The translations under genes and the position numbers were made by a program. DNA of 64,000 bases from Macrobrachium rosenbergii (Eukaryota; Arthropoda; Malacostraca; Decapoda; Palaemonidae), in contig NC_089768.1 in the NCBI RefSeq assembly GCF_040412425.1, forward strand, positions 5,570,001 to 5,634,000, given 5' to 3'. Within the stretch, counting starts at the first letter, position 1. Each line of letters opens with the position of its first letter. Shown here piece after piece: positions 13,860 through 30,544 of the stretch. The notes beneath the pieces are model-generated. The model saw only the letters and a list, made by a program, of their open reading frames with translations. It was not told the origin of the DNA and searched no databases.

Positions 13860-13933
<74 letters not shown>
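13860..13933. repeat. (GA)n microsatellite
   Basis: Pure GA run of about 74 bp. Confidence 0.98.
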
Positions 13934-13934
<1 letters not shown>

Positions 13935-14587
13935 AAATAAAACTGCTCAACTTATTTCTTCGTTATCCAGCAGTGCTTTGTCACTGCCCTCAATCTCTTC
14001 AATAAGCATACTGCGTATGTTCTAATAATCATCGATAACTTAAAATTAACATGAACGTATGGTGACATCCGTCTGCACTTCCTAAATACATCATGGCACC
14101 TTATGCCCATTCGTCCATATGAACCAAAAAAACGTAATTTCAAAAGCATAAATAAAATCAAAGGTTTTCACACCATTTTTGGCCAAATCGGGTGGATATG
14201 TGTAACTACTCGCTAGAGCGCGTGATGTCACGTCAGTGGTTCAGTGACAGCATCAACTTGGCACCCGACACAAAAACATTAAACGTAAAAGGCGAATTTT
14301 CCTGAATAATGTTCAACTCCAAATTGCTGCCAGAACAGTCCAGCCATGCTTCTTTGGCCTCATCAGTCATATATAGGCTTCCGTTTTTCGCAAGAAAAGT
14401 CCAGATTTAACTAAAACGAATTAAGAAAGGGCTAACCAATTGTGTCCTTGAAATTTTACCGTGTCTCAATATTTTTTTCTACATTTTCAGTTAGATAATA
14501 TAGGCCATGAAACATTCTTTTTTTTATATTTTCCATATATTCAGAGATATGAATATACCTGTCTGCAAGCCAACACGCACAGGCACA
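13934..14587. other. No recognisable gene
   Basis: No motif-bearing frame or repeat recognised. Confidence 0.5.
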
Positions 14588-16210
<1,623 letters not shown>

Positions 16211-16285
<75 letters not shown>

Positions 16286-16286
16286 T

Positions 16287-16355
<69 letters not shown>
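16211..16355. repeat. (TA)n microsatellite
   Basis: Two TA runs joined by an ACACATATACACAC segment. Confidence 0.97.
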
Positions 16356-16356
<1 letters not shown>

Positions 16357-16448
16357 GCATCTGTTGGGACTGCCCAGTCTGTGCCTTGCCCTCATCCAGA
16401 GAGCATGTACTAATCTTTGTTAGAAAATAAAGGCATTCTGCCCAACAG

Positions 16449-16449
<1 letters not shown>
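16356..16449. repeat. Small foldback segment between microsatellites
   Basis: ATCTGTTGGG at the left and CCCAACAGAT at the right are perfect inverted repeats bracketing about 75 bp. (TA)n abuts the left and (TA)/(GTAT)n the right. Non-coding; may be a tiny MITE inserted in, or seeding, the microsatellite. Confidence 0.6.
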
Positions 16450-16483
<34 letters not shown>

Positions 16484-16501
16484 TGTATGTATGTATGTAT
16501 G

Positions 16502-16550
<49 letters not shown>

Positions 16551-16585
16551 GTGTGTATATATATACACACATATATATAATATTA
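16450..16585. repeat. (GTAT)n-(TA)n-(TG)n compound microsatellite
   Basis: About 13 GTAT units (16456-16508), then TA, then TGTGTG and CACACA fragments. Confidence 0.97.
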
Positions 16586-17075
16586 GAGAGAAAAATATAT
16601 TAAAAATATCCACCTTATTCCAGACTTAATTCTAAGATGAAAATATCATCAGATTAGTATGTAACCGATGCCCCCTGAAGCCCGGAGCACTCAAACAGTG
16701 GCTCCAGTGAAGACGTAAATATCATCTGGATGCACGAAGGTCGCTTGTGTTCGTTTCCAAAACCAGAGATAAGTCAAGAACTCTGTAGTGGTATAGCATA
16801 AAGAAGGCCCGAGAAAAGACGAAGGTATTAGCCCACTGGAAGCTGAGTGCAAAGAGGAAAAGACGAATGTCATCCATTTCTTGAGATGAGCAAAATGTAT
16901 TTTGGAAGATTAAGTGAAGGTAAACGTAACATGTAAAGGATTAGGGGACACGATAGCCGAAATGAAACACCAGTGAGGCCAAAGAGCAAATATTCATTTT
17001 AGAATTTGAAAAAAACAGGACAATACAGTACAAACTGAAAGAGTCAGAGAAAGTTAAGTATACCTAAGTTTAACC
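16586..17075. other. No recognisable gene
   Basis: Nothing recognised apart from short chance frames. Confidence 0.5.
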
Positions 17076-17079
17076 AGAC

Positions 17080-17275
17080 CACTGAGCTGATTAACAGCTC
17101 TCCTAGGGCTGGCCCGAAGGATTAGACTTATCTGACGTGGCTAAGAACCAACTGGTTTCCTAGCAACGGGACCTACAGCTTATTGTGGAATCCGAACCAC
17201 ATTATAGCGAGAAATGAATTTCTATCACCAGAAATAAATTCCTCTAATTCTCCATTGGCCGGCCGGAGAGGAGAG
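17080..17275 (+). mobile_element. Decapod-type interspersed repeat (SINE-like)
   Basis: Contains CTGATTAACAGCTCTCCTAG, GGCTGGCCCGAAGGATTAGA, AACGGGACCTACAGCTTATT and GAAATGAATTTCTATCACCA in that order. From memory this is a very common dispersed repeat in decapod genomic sequences, normally ending in a tRNA-like part near the following CCGGCCGGAGAGGAGAG segment, which is decayed here. It is non-coding. The identification rests on recall. Confidence 0.5.
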
Positions 17276-18649
17276 TTCAAAGACGCCATAGAATGAATTG
17301 GTGGATCTCGGATAGCTGACAGGACAGAGAATGCGAAGGGCCCATCCATGGCTAATCAATTAAGTCGACTGCATAGAGTGGGCCATGAACCCTGGTTCAT
17401 AGGTTGTAAACTAACGACAGTCTAGACCTTGTAAACAAATAGTTCCTCGCTTCCACGTGTGAGTGTGAACGCTGAAATTCAAGGTATATTGTTAAAGACC
17501 TTTTTAGAGTCATGCCGAATAACTGTGCAGTGTATAGTATGGTGTTCGAACATCAAATTTAAAAAAAAAAAAACTTTAGGATAAGACATTTTAGATTTCA
17601 AGGGGGAAAATGTACTGAGATACGTGGCTGAATGCATGCCGTTGTGCAGATTCAGTCACTCCTGAAAATGTAGTGATGTGTTCTGTTCATGCCAAACCTT
17701 GGATCATATAGATGACATGAAGTCACGGGGGCTGAATGCTGAAAGCCTTAAAAATGGTGTTTAAACTTCCTTGTTGCCTATGTACAGGAATAAAAAAAAT
17801 AATAATTCAAATGTAATATGTATACATACAGCTCATATATGTACATGCACAGTGTATAAATAATCATAAAATCTGTTATTTTTCTCTCAGTTAATAAAGT
17901 TCAGGGGAGTATTCAATGTAACGTACGGAACGCCGCTCATAGAGGGAAAATGTAAAAAAAAACTTGTCAACTAGACAGCCGGGAGTTTATATACCAGTTG
18001 AGGTGATAGATTTTTTGCAAAAATAGCTGGATACTGTATTTCTGAATTTGGCTCTTTAACAACATGCTAAGAATAAAAAAAAAATCGAGAAAATTGAAAC
18101 CTCCAGAAGTGAAATGAGGAAACGAATAAAGTTAAATATTTAGCACTATTGTACATAAATACAGGTTACATGAAGACAACATTCTTTTCATTTACCGAAT
18201 GTTTGAGGTGTTCGGGTAATCTTCATTCCCGTTTACGTCGTTTTTGTCTAAGATGATGTTTAAAACAATACAAAGACAGCTGTTAATTACTTGAAGTTCT
18301 TACCCTCGTCTATTGGTAAAAAAATTAACTTCAATTTTGATATACGAGGCTGTATTTTTTAACAAAATAACCGAAGCTGTTAAATAATGGTGTTACTGGT
18401 AGACTTCCATTAAAATAAAATTAATATAAAACTGAAACTGTTAATGCAAAGACGAGGAAGATGGTCGAACGTTCTGTTGAGCCAGCACCCACATAATGGG
18501 TCCCGCCAGCGACGAGCCCGTGTGACATCATTGTCCGGCCGACCTGTCTTAGTGGGTCCTGGCCAAACTAAACCCCCGTTTCGTTGACGCTTTGTTGGCA
18601 ATGATGACCCAGGGATGAGATAATTTCTGATAATTTCTGGTAAAGGTGC
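17276..18649. other. No recognisable gene
   Basis: About 1.4 kb with no recognised frame or repeat. Confidence 0.5.
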
Positions 18650-18650
18650 C

Positions 18651-19375
<725 letters not shown>

Positions 19376-19419
19376 TGCCCTTGGTCTCCGTATATTGGGC
19401 TTCTGCCTTCATCATCCTC

Positions 19420-19646
<227 letters not shown>

Positions 19647-20870
19647 CAGGGTGTCCATAAAGTCTCTTTACAATTTGAAAATTCAGATTTGTTCTATGTA
19701 CTCAGCAGTTATCAAAGTTTTTAATCACTTTGCATTCGTGTATTCAGGTACATTGTTGATGAAAGAAGTACTGTTAAACGACCCCTAAAAAAATGGTTAC
19801 TCCTCAAGAAAAGGCACAATTTGTGGCATGGTTTATTGAAACAAAATCTGATATGCATACTCAGCAAAACCACAGAACTAAGTATGGAAGAGATCCACAA
19901 TCACGTCTGTCAATTCGTGCATAGCACAAGAAATTTATGGAGACAGGGACAGTGTTGGATAAAGGGAGGAGTGGATGACCAAGAACATCTGTGGAAAAAA
20001 CCAATCGTGTAAGGCAAGCCTTTGATCGTTCTCCTACGAAGTCCATCCACGCTGCTGCCAGACACTTACAGCTACCACGCTGAACAGTGCACAAAGTCCT
20101 ACACAAGACCTTGCAATTGTACACTACCATAGTGCAACTCATACAGGCACTCGAGCCAAATGATAAACCAAGTAGAGAGGAGTTTGCAGTTAACATGCGG
20201 GAACAAACTTCTGAGGAAGATACATTCCTCAACCGAGTTTATATTAGTGATGAGGCAACCTTTCGTGTTTGAGAGAAACGGAACACACATAATATGAGAC
20301 ATCTGGGGAACAGAACATCTCCATGTGACTAGCGAATTTCACCGAGATACTCCAAAGGTGAATGTGTGGTGTGGGATTATGTGCATTGGTCCATTTTTCT
20401 TCAACGAGACATCTGTTACTCCAGATGTTTATGTTGACCTTTTGACTGAATATATGGCACCACAACTAGATGTGGGACTGCATGTTTGTGGGTTCTTAAA
20501 TTAAGCATTCCCAGACCGGTGGATTGGAAGGGATGGCCCAATTCCCTGGCCACCACGTTCACCAGATATCACTCCCCTGGACCTCTTTCTACGGGGGTTC
20601 TGTTAAAGATATTGTGTATCGAACAAAGATACGGGACATCACTGATCTCAAGCAAAAGATCACTGATGCCATTGCCACCATTGATGAGGCTATGCTACAG
20701 CGAACATGGCAAGAAATGAGTACCGTCTTGATGTACTTCGTGCAACTAATGGGGCCCATATAGAGGTGTAATAAATGAGGCAAAATACCTTCAATACTTA
20801 CTCCTCGTTTTGTAATAATTTGTTTTTGTAATATATTTTTTAAACAGTAAAGAGACTTTATGGACACCCA
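19647..20870 (+). mobile_element. Mariner-like DNA transposon with decayed transposase
   Basis: Tc1/mariner elements move by a DDD/DDE transposase acting on short terminal inverted repeats at TA sites. Perfect 23-bp terminal repeats begin GGGTGTCCATAAAGTCTC (19649-19671) and recur in reverse complement at 20847-20869. Between them, broken plus-strand frames give VTPQEKAQFVAWFIETKSDM and KGRSGRPRTSVEKTNRVRQA (helix-turn-helix half), VYISDEATFRV (first catalytic Asp), VNVWCGIMCIGPFFFNETSV, and WPPRSPDITPLDLFLRGF (third Asp). The expected second motif (about QDGAPPHW) is missing: MAPQL runs straight into HVCGFLN near 20460-20495, suggesting a deletion. About 1.2 kb is the usual length. Several stops and frameshifts. 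Its termini could still be mobilised by a related transposase. Confidence 0.92.
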
Positions 20871-20871
20871 G

Positions 20872-20873
<2 letters not shown>

Positions 20874-20944
<71 letters not shown>
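20874..20944. repeat. (TA)n microsatellite
   Basis: About 70 bp between the mariner 3' end and a truncated SINE. Confidence 0.97.
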
Positions 20945-20947
<3 letters not shown>

Positions 20948-20995
20948 GTAAATTTCTGACTCACATCGGGATTGAACCCCAGTCTCTCAAATGAA
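20945..20995 (-). mobile_element. Truncated tRNA-derived SINE fragment
   Basis: AAATTTCTGACTCACATCGG, then GATTGAACCCCAGTCTCTCA, matches 5019-5060. The minus strand carries a B-box GGTTCAATCCC, but the A-box half is missing. As in the other copy, the 3' end lies against (TA)n. Confidence 0.6.
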
Positions 20996-22083
20996 AGACT
21001 ACTGTAGACCTATAACAACCTGAAGCACAGCAGGGGAGAAAAAGCCGTTTACTTTCTCCTTAAGATTGAAAGTTTTCAGTGAAAAACGCCATAAAACCCT
21101 ATGTTTAGGGGGATTTGACGTGCTGATGATGAACCTTCTGTGAAACGGTTACTTTTAAGGAGTTCATCTTCAACTCAGTAAATGAAAAATTAATATGGTT
21201 ACGAAATATTTACACCAATAATAATGAAAGTAAAATATAAAATATTTATAACAACCTTCCCTCCATTTTTATATCTTTAGTGCTCCTTTTTCTAAAATGC
21301 CTGTTTGATACATATCTGTTACATCTCAACTTCTTGGGGAGGTCAGCATAAAGATAACTACAATATCATTAAAAGGGAAAAATGATGACAAAACTAAAGG
21401 TCTTAACACACCCAGATAAACTCCGAAGTTAAAGACAGTAATGCATCGAACGATCTGGGGGTACCATTTAAATACATTGCTGGCAATTTTTCATGGACTT
21501 TTCCATTAATCCTATGTGCGTTTGCTAACGCTCTTGACAATGATGGGAGCAAGAAAAGTGGAAGCATCAGATCACGCGCCACGTTTCATTCGTTTTGGAG
21601 AGGGAAATGCAGCCACTATTGGAATTTAGTCGCATCCGCAGAAAAAGAAACATTTAAGCCTTTAATTATTATTGATTGATAAGGCTACTCGTAAGACATA
21701 CTTGCGTGAAGTATTCAACCTTTGCTGGATTCATATCTAAATTTCATAAACTTTCTTCAGTCAACTGATGAAAATTTAACTGGCTGTTGGTATAAATAGT
21801 ACGGACAAAAAATTATTCATGTGTGTGACTCCAGAAGGACATATCGATAAGAATTGAATTCTAATCAGTTCATGAAGTTTAGTTATGAATTCCTCAAAAG
21901 TTAAATACTCCATGCAAGTACGTCTTACGTGCGGCCCTGTCGACAATAAATAAGTTGCAATTGCATGTTATGTCTTCTATACTGAAACTGGTTTGCACCA
22001 AATAAACAAGTTAACAAGGTGGATTCTCGAAACATTCGCTTCACCGTGAAGTCGATGAACCATGCTGCTGAAACAGTGACCAG

Positions 22084-22086
<3 letters not shown>
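20996..22086. other. No recognisable gene
   Basis: About 1.1 kb, no motif-bearing frame. Confidence 0.5.

Positions 22087-22155
<69 letters not shown>
22087..22155. repeat. (CT)n microsatellite
   Basis: Pure CT run of about 69 bp. Confidence 0.98.
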
Positions 22156-23134
22156 ATATCGATCTCTGACGTGTGTGGGTACGTAATACAAGTCAGACCA
22201 TGAAAACGGAAACTACATGTTGTGATTACTTTAATACAGTCGACCACTTTTTGTGAGTATATAAACACCATATTCAATTTAAAAGTTAATTAAAGCTCTT
22301 TTATCAGTTTTCAAAGCATAATTATAATATGTTTACTAAGAAAGATACACGGTTAACAACAAGGAATCACTGATTGACTATCCAAAACTTATTTCCAAGT
22401 GAGGTCACGATACGGGTCGATGACAACTGAAAAATAACTTCGGCTCCTTCAAACACGCACACATCAAATACCCAGTACCATTTGCTTCCGTACTTCTTAC
22501 AGACATAAACCCTGAACAGCAAGCGATTTTTAAAAATATTTAATTGTACATATGAATAAAGTTTTGAAGTACATACAAGCGTGCCAGTTACCTCAGGCTG
22601 AAATTCAAGACGAGAAAATAAGTTCATATTTCATTTTGGTATACGGAAAACAAAAGTTCACTGCTCTTTCTAAACTTTCTTTTTGACCTCTTCAACACAA
22701 AATGGGTGCTGGACTTCTAAATTTGCATTTGGCTCAGCTGAATACAGAAATAATGTATTATCTGTCTTTTTTTATCATTTACACTACAGTTTTTGTAACT
22801 GTAGTTGGTCCTCATATGAATATACTGTCTGACACCATACACATGTTTAGATGATAAATATGTTTATCATCTTTCCATAGTCTACAACAGATTTTTGCCA
22901 ACAGAATATTTTACCTAACCTCTCTATGTTCGTTAATTTACTGACGACAATACTGACATATTTTCCCAACCAATTTATAATTGAAATTTTACTTGTTCCT
23001 TTTTCTTGGGCTATTCACCTTCAAAGTCTCGTACACCTTATTCCTACGAGTACCCCTCTTCCAGTGTGTCCCTGTACCTCTCCTTTCCCCTGGTATCATG
23101 ACCCTCTACGTCTCACTCCATTGCTCTGTTATTG

Positions 23135-23191
<57 letters not shown>

Positions 23192-25080
23192 TGTCGTCGT
23201 CTGTCTCTGATAAATTAAGACGAATCCAAAAATGCACCAGATTCCTCTGGGATTCTTTCCAACTACAAAAATAACATTTAAAATGGAATTTTAAACGCGA
23301 GAATTAAAGCCATCTTAGATTTTTTTAACTGGACTCCCAACATGTACTGAATTTCTTTTATTGATGCTGAAAGTGATCCTGGTATGACCAATTTCCTTTA
23401 CAAATATAACCTTGTTTTTGATGTAGAAACTTGAATGCCCTTTCTTTTGAGGAAGGACACATTCAGAAAAGATTTTACCTGGCCGTAATAGAACATGCTT
23501 TTTTTTTTTTATTACAGGTGGATATACCAAGGAAATATTCGCTTTCCGCCTCTTCTCTGGATCGGTCTCAAAAGATACCGTGTCTCGTAAAAGATCCCAA
23601 TCTCATTTTTCTCCACTGGATACCGACTCTGCGCGAGAGGGTCGGTGAATGGACCCTTTTATCCGCGATTTTCAGACAAATCTACTTTACTTTTTCCTGA
23701 TTATAATTTATTAGCTTTCTGTCATGATGCATATTTTATTAATGAAGGCTTCGGTACGATAGCCAGAACAATTCCCTTACTTAGCTCAGTCGGGATCTAA
23801 AAGAAAATATTGAAGAGGAGTTTAGTCTTAAAGAATCCATTGCCTGGTTGTTAAATAGGTGGATGATTGTTAAAATCAGGGAAAACGCTAAATGGAAGAA
23901 AATTTTAAATATGAGTAATAAAGGAAATGTCATGTTACTGAACCATGTTGTTACAGCATAGTGTTAAGAGTCCACCCGGAGGAAAGAAAAGACTGCCTTT
24001 AATACAGTGGCCGAAACATTACCTATGACAGCGAGACACATAAACCATTTTGCAGAAGAGAAGAAGAGAACCTACAAAAGAAGTACGGGACAGGTCACTG
24101 TTCACATAATGTTTCTTATAGAGTATTATTTATTGGATGAGGCAAACAAAAAATTTGAGTCACCAGCATCAAGGAAACCTCTGATACAAACCAAACACCT
24201 AAGACTGGAATTGCAAATTTAGCAAACAGAAGGGTATCTCTTCAAGACGAATTTGGCTACTGATCCCAAAAGACCACCAACCACATAAAAAGCCAGAATT
24301 TTGGAAAAAAACTTCGAAGGTTTCTTATGTTTCATACAAAAATGTCAACATATGCAAATATATCTGAGTGTATTTTTCTTTTAACTGTGACCATAAATTT
24401 CTGTGGATTGCCAGAGACTGTGCCAGTCAGTTCTGGAAGGGTCTTTTATTTCAAAATGAAAATGATGTTGGCAATGTTAACATAGACATCCATGAATCAA
24501 AGACAGTCTAGTCTGTGGATGATATCCTGAAGAAAAACGTCCTGACCTGTTGATACCAAAGGGAATATACAATGGGATCAAAAGGTTTTGTCTCGCGGAA
24601 AATACATTTTGCCACATTTTTGGATCTGGAAGGAGACTTCATGCATGGCAAAGAAAAGCACATGGATTGTTGGATTTAACACTAGGTAATATCGTATTGA
24701 AGTCAACGTGGATATCAACTGAAAATCTAAGGACAAATTCAGTGAAATAAATAGACTGCCTCTTGAAGGCTTTCAAGGTTTTAAATGACGGGACCACTTT
24801 TAGAAATTGTTGAGGTGTTCATCTCTTTTTTGTCAACATTAATAGCAGAATTTTCCATGGATATCTCATCAAGATTATTCGCTTGGAGAGGACATCATTA
24901 CTGTAGAAATGATCTTTCTATTGTAATGGAAAAAGTTGGTTTAGTTTGCCCTACAAAACATTTTATTTATACACCTTCTAAAAGCTTCTGACAGAGTAAA
25001 TGGAGCAGGATTGTTTGTTTTTAAAAAGGTTTTCTAGTGTGTTGTCCCACAAGATTAGCATTCTATTAATTTTTAAGTCG
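22156..25080. other. No recognisable gene; contains a (CT)n tract at 23138-23188
   Basis: Open frames of 60-97 codons occur (for example 22367-22627 minus, 23431-23700 plus, 24007-24222 plus, 24550-24750 plus) but none carries a motif I know. The 23431 frame is preceded by a T-run and ATTACAG, an intron-acceptor-like sequence, which is not sufficient to call an exon. The part adjoining 25080 might hold decayed 5' sequence of the following LINE. Confidence 0.45.
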
Positions 25081-25084
25081 ACAT

Positions 25085-27249
<2,165 letters not shown>

Positions 27250-28555
27250 TCATTTGTATTTTAATATGGTGTTGTTTATCAGTTTTTTTAACGTTGGTTT
27301 CGTGTCGTGTTTGTCTGCGTAGTGTTGAAAGGTGGCTCCCGTATTTCTGTGCACAATTAATCTTCGTCTAAGTGCAGTTGATGTCCTACCGATGTAGCTT
27401 TCACTGGAAGGTCTGCATTCCTCCTCAAGGCAAATAAATTCATAAACCACACTGGTAGGCATCTCTTTCGGCGTGGGTCCACAGGTGCTGCTTTTCATTA
27501 CAAGGGAAGCCAATAGGTTGGGCTTGCAGTACAACCATATGTTTATGTTGGTGTAGGGGCCTCGTCGCTTGATTCCCTTCTTAATAATTTTCTTGATGAT
27601 ATTGCTGTTGTTGTTTTATTCATTGTTAAAATTAGTCTGATAATATATTGTTATCTATTGCCCTATCTACTTATGTTGTTCTGTTGCGTTGTTTTGTTGG
27701 TAGAAGCTGTCAAAAAGACTTGCATATTTCTGATTGTATCATTTTATCTTTAAATCTGTTGTTTGTGATCAGCTGTTGTATTCTGTCCAGCTCTGCTTGT
27801 GTAGCTTTCCTCATGGTACAGCGGGTGAAGGCCCGATGCACATATGATCGGACTCCTGACCGTTTATATGCCTCGGGACACTCACTTCTCCCATTAAGGC
27901 AACGCCCGTCATTCGTCGCCTTAATGTATACCTCCGTGTCATATTTCCTTGTCCCTGTGTTTACTAATATGTCTACACTGGTAGTTTTTGGTCTACGCTG
28001 TGTTCTATGGTGAAATTCAGCACAGATTTTTCTGTAAAGATGTCTTTCAATGTCTGTGTCTCTGGTTTGCTGATCGTTGTAATGAAAGTGTTGTCAATGT
28101 ACCTTGCAGAGATTTTAGGTTTTTCATGGTTACTGAATATGGTGTCCTCTAAATTGGCCATGTGCATGTTCGCCAAAAGAACACCTTGGGTGGAACCCAA
28201 AGATAAACCATCTACTTAGCAGAATAATTCTCCTTTGTGGGAGTAAAATGGTGCTTCTTTTATGCATGCTTTGAGCATGCTCCTTATGGTCTCTTCTTGG
28301 ATTTGTGGTGGGGTTGATTGTGAACGACACATGTGATTGAGGATTACGTTTATCGTGGTTCTTACTGACATGTTAGCAAACAAGCTTTCGACGTCCGTTG
28401 ATGCGATTTCTTTGGCAGGGTATTTAGTTTTCAAGATGTCTATGAAGTCCGTTGCTGATCTTAGTGTGCATTTCATTGGTATGTATGGGGTGATTATGTC
28501 GTTCAGAGACCTGACTATTTTGCAGGTGGGGGATGTGATTTGGGATATGATCAAC
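27250..28555 (-). mobile_element. Penelope-like element, left copy of a head-to-head pair
   Basis: Minus-strand frames read, from 28554: IVRSLNDIITPYIPMKC, KEIASTDVESLFANMSV, IQEETIRSMLKACIKEAPFY (reverse transcriptase N-part), then GSTQGVLLANMHMANLEDTI and KPKISARYIDNTF (catalytic motif, YIDD decayed to YIDN, 28140-28100), and VLNFTIEHSVDQKLP. Further on, GIY-YIG endonuclease strings CRPSSESYIGRTSTALRRRL and HRNTGATFQHYADKHD occur at 27430-27300. Stops and frame changes separate the blocks. The 5' part, including KPDKG and LPK-H-type motifs, is absent. Confidence 0.9.
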
Positions 28556-29900
28556 TGACGTCGAAAGCTTCTTCATTAACATGCCAGTAGACACCACCAT
28601 AAACACAATCCTCAAACACATGTACCGTTCACAAGCAACCCCACCACAAATCCAAGAAAAGACCATACGGAGCATGCTCGAAGCACGCACATAAGAAACA
28701 CCATTTTAATCACCTACAATGGAGAATTATTCTGCCAAGTGGATGGTGTAGCTATGGGTACTCCCCTAGTCGTTCTTATGACGAACAATTAACATGGACA
28801 CTATTCGGTAACCATGAAAAACCTGAAATCTATACAAGATACATTGACGACATTTTCATCGCAATAAACAACGAACAAGAGACAAAGAAAATGAAAGACA
28901 TCATTACAGAAAAATCCGTGCTGAATTTCACCACAGAAAACAGCATAGAACAAAAACTACCATTCTTAGACGAATTAGTAACCACAGGGCCAAGTAAATA
29001 TAACACGGAGGTATACAAAAAGGCGACGAAGGTCAGGCATTACCTTAATGGGAGAGGTGAGTGCCCTCAGCCATATAGGCTACACGGTCAGTACCCCCAT
29101 CATATTATGTCGTCGGGCCGTCACCCACTGTACCACGTGGAAAGCGACACACGAGGAGCTGGACAGAATACAACATCTGCTGACAAACAACAGATTTAAA
29201 GATAAAATGATACAATCAGGTATATACAAGTTTTTTAACGGCTTCTACCGACAAAACAACGCAACAGAACAACATAACAAGGAGATAAGACAACAGATAA
29301 CAATATATTACCAGACTAATTTCAACAACGAATACAGCAACAACAGCAACATCATTAAAATTATTAAGAAGGGGGTCAAGCCACTAGCCCCTACACCAAC
29401 ATAAACATATGGGTATATTGCAAGCCCAACCTACTGGCATCCCTTGTAATGAAAAACAGTACCTGTGGACCCACGTTGAAGGAGATGACTACCAATGAGG
29501 TTTATGAATTTATTTGTCCCGAGGAGGAATGCAGACCTTCCAGCGAAAGCTACAACGGTAGGATATCAACTACACAGACGAAGATTAACTGCGCACAGAA
29601 ACACGGGAGCCATCTTTCAACACTGCACAGACAAGCACGACATGAAACTAAAGTTGCAAAAACTGACAGACAACACCAAAATAAAATACAAATGCAATAC
29701 ATATCAGGACATGACAATAACAGACGCTGTGTGTATAACAATGAACAAGCCTACGCTAAACATCCAGATGGAAGGAGATAGGGCCCTACCCTCTCACTGC
29801 CCAAGGGACAGAAGACAGGGTCAAGGTCATCGCCAAAACAAGCCCCAGCCAAACACCACAGGCGAAGGCATTAAGCATTTTATTAGCAATATAAGAAGTA
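28556..29900 (+). mobile_element. Penelope-like element, right copy of a head-to-head pair
   Basis: Plus-strand frames read DVESFFINMPVDTTINTILK (28558 on), QIQEKTIRSMLEA, ARYIDDIF-like TRYIDDIFIAINNEQETK (intact YIDD, about 28840-28890), VLNFTTENSIEQKLPFLDEL, WKATHEELDRIQHLLTNNRF (29120-29200), FFNGFYRQNNATEQHNKEIR, and the endonuclease string EECRPSSESYNGR (YIGR decayed to YNGR, about 29525-29565). It is clearly the same family as the left copy and about 60 residues shorter at its 5' end. Multiple frameshifts make it inactive. Confidence 0.9.
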
Positions 29901-30059
29901 GAAGCAGAATGTCAAACTAATATAATAAGGCAATTACAATATGCAATAACCTATTATGTAAATATATAATATAAATAACCAACCCTAGTAAACTAAGTAT
30001 TGAACCTAAAAGTAATAGCATTCCTCCCAATCCCAAACTGCCGTCCTCTTGGAGCTATA

Positions 30060-30240
30060 AATAGAATGGAGGAAGCTATTGTGCCTTAGTTCTTGCTTGG
30101 CAAAGCCTGCGACACAGGCGAAACGGACCGAAGCAACTGAAACAAATGGAAACCACACCCTGTGTCCTTACCCAGAATTTTGAAGAAAGATTGAAAGCAG
30201 AAGTGAGAAAATAAGAAAAAGTCAGTATCAAAGAAGTCTG
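30060..30240 (+). other. Possible PLE-associated non-coding segment with hammerhead-like motif
   Basis: GCCTG (30105-30109), five loop bases, CAGGC (30115-30119), then GAAACGG. A stem followed by GAAAC resembles stem II plus the GAAAC strand of the hammerhead ribozymes known in Penelope-like elements, but the required CUGAUGA box is not present upstream (the sequence there is TTGCTTGGCAAA). Either decayed or coincidental. Confidence 0.3.
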
Positions 30241-30300
30241 TGCCACAAATATGATTGCCTACAACAAAAATTGTGAAAGAGAAAACTCTCCCCAGGGCCC

Positions 30301-30453
<153 letters not shown>

Positions 30454-30544
30454 TCTGGCTGACCAACCCAGCGTTGATGGGAAATACTCTGAATTTTCCT
30501 TAGAAAGGAAGTAATACGTAGTGTGGTTTTGATTAACATGTTCC

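Noticed and set aside
13741..14005. Arg-Glu and Ser-Leu repeat proteins over (GA)n tracts (also at 4.0, 6.5, 18.5, 22.0, 22.9 and 63.1 kb)
   Set aside because: Simple dinucleotide repeats read in frame.
16450..16510. (GTAT)n as a regulatory element
   Set aside because: Plain tetranucleotide microsatellite with no gene nearby.
22367..22627. 86-codon minus-strand frame with a fairly protein-like composition
   Set aside because: No motif or family recognised and no supporting signals; could be chance.
23431..23700. Possible exon after a T-run and ATTACAG acceptor-like sequence
   Set aside because: No donor, no recognisable domain and no neighbouring exon; acceptor-like strings are expected by chance in AT-rich DNA.
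27648..28558. Plus-strand frames of 70-121 codons, and shadow frames at 28424-28690 and 29550-29741
   Set aside because: Antisense shadows of the two Penelope-like elements.
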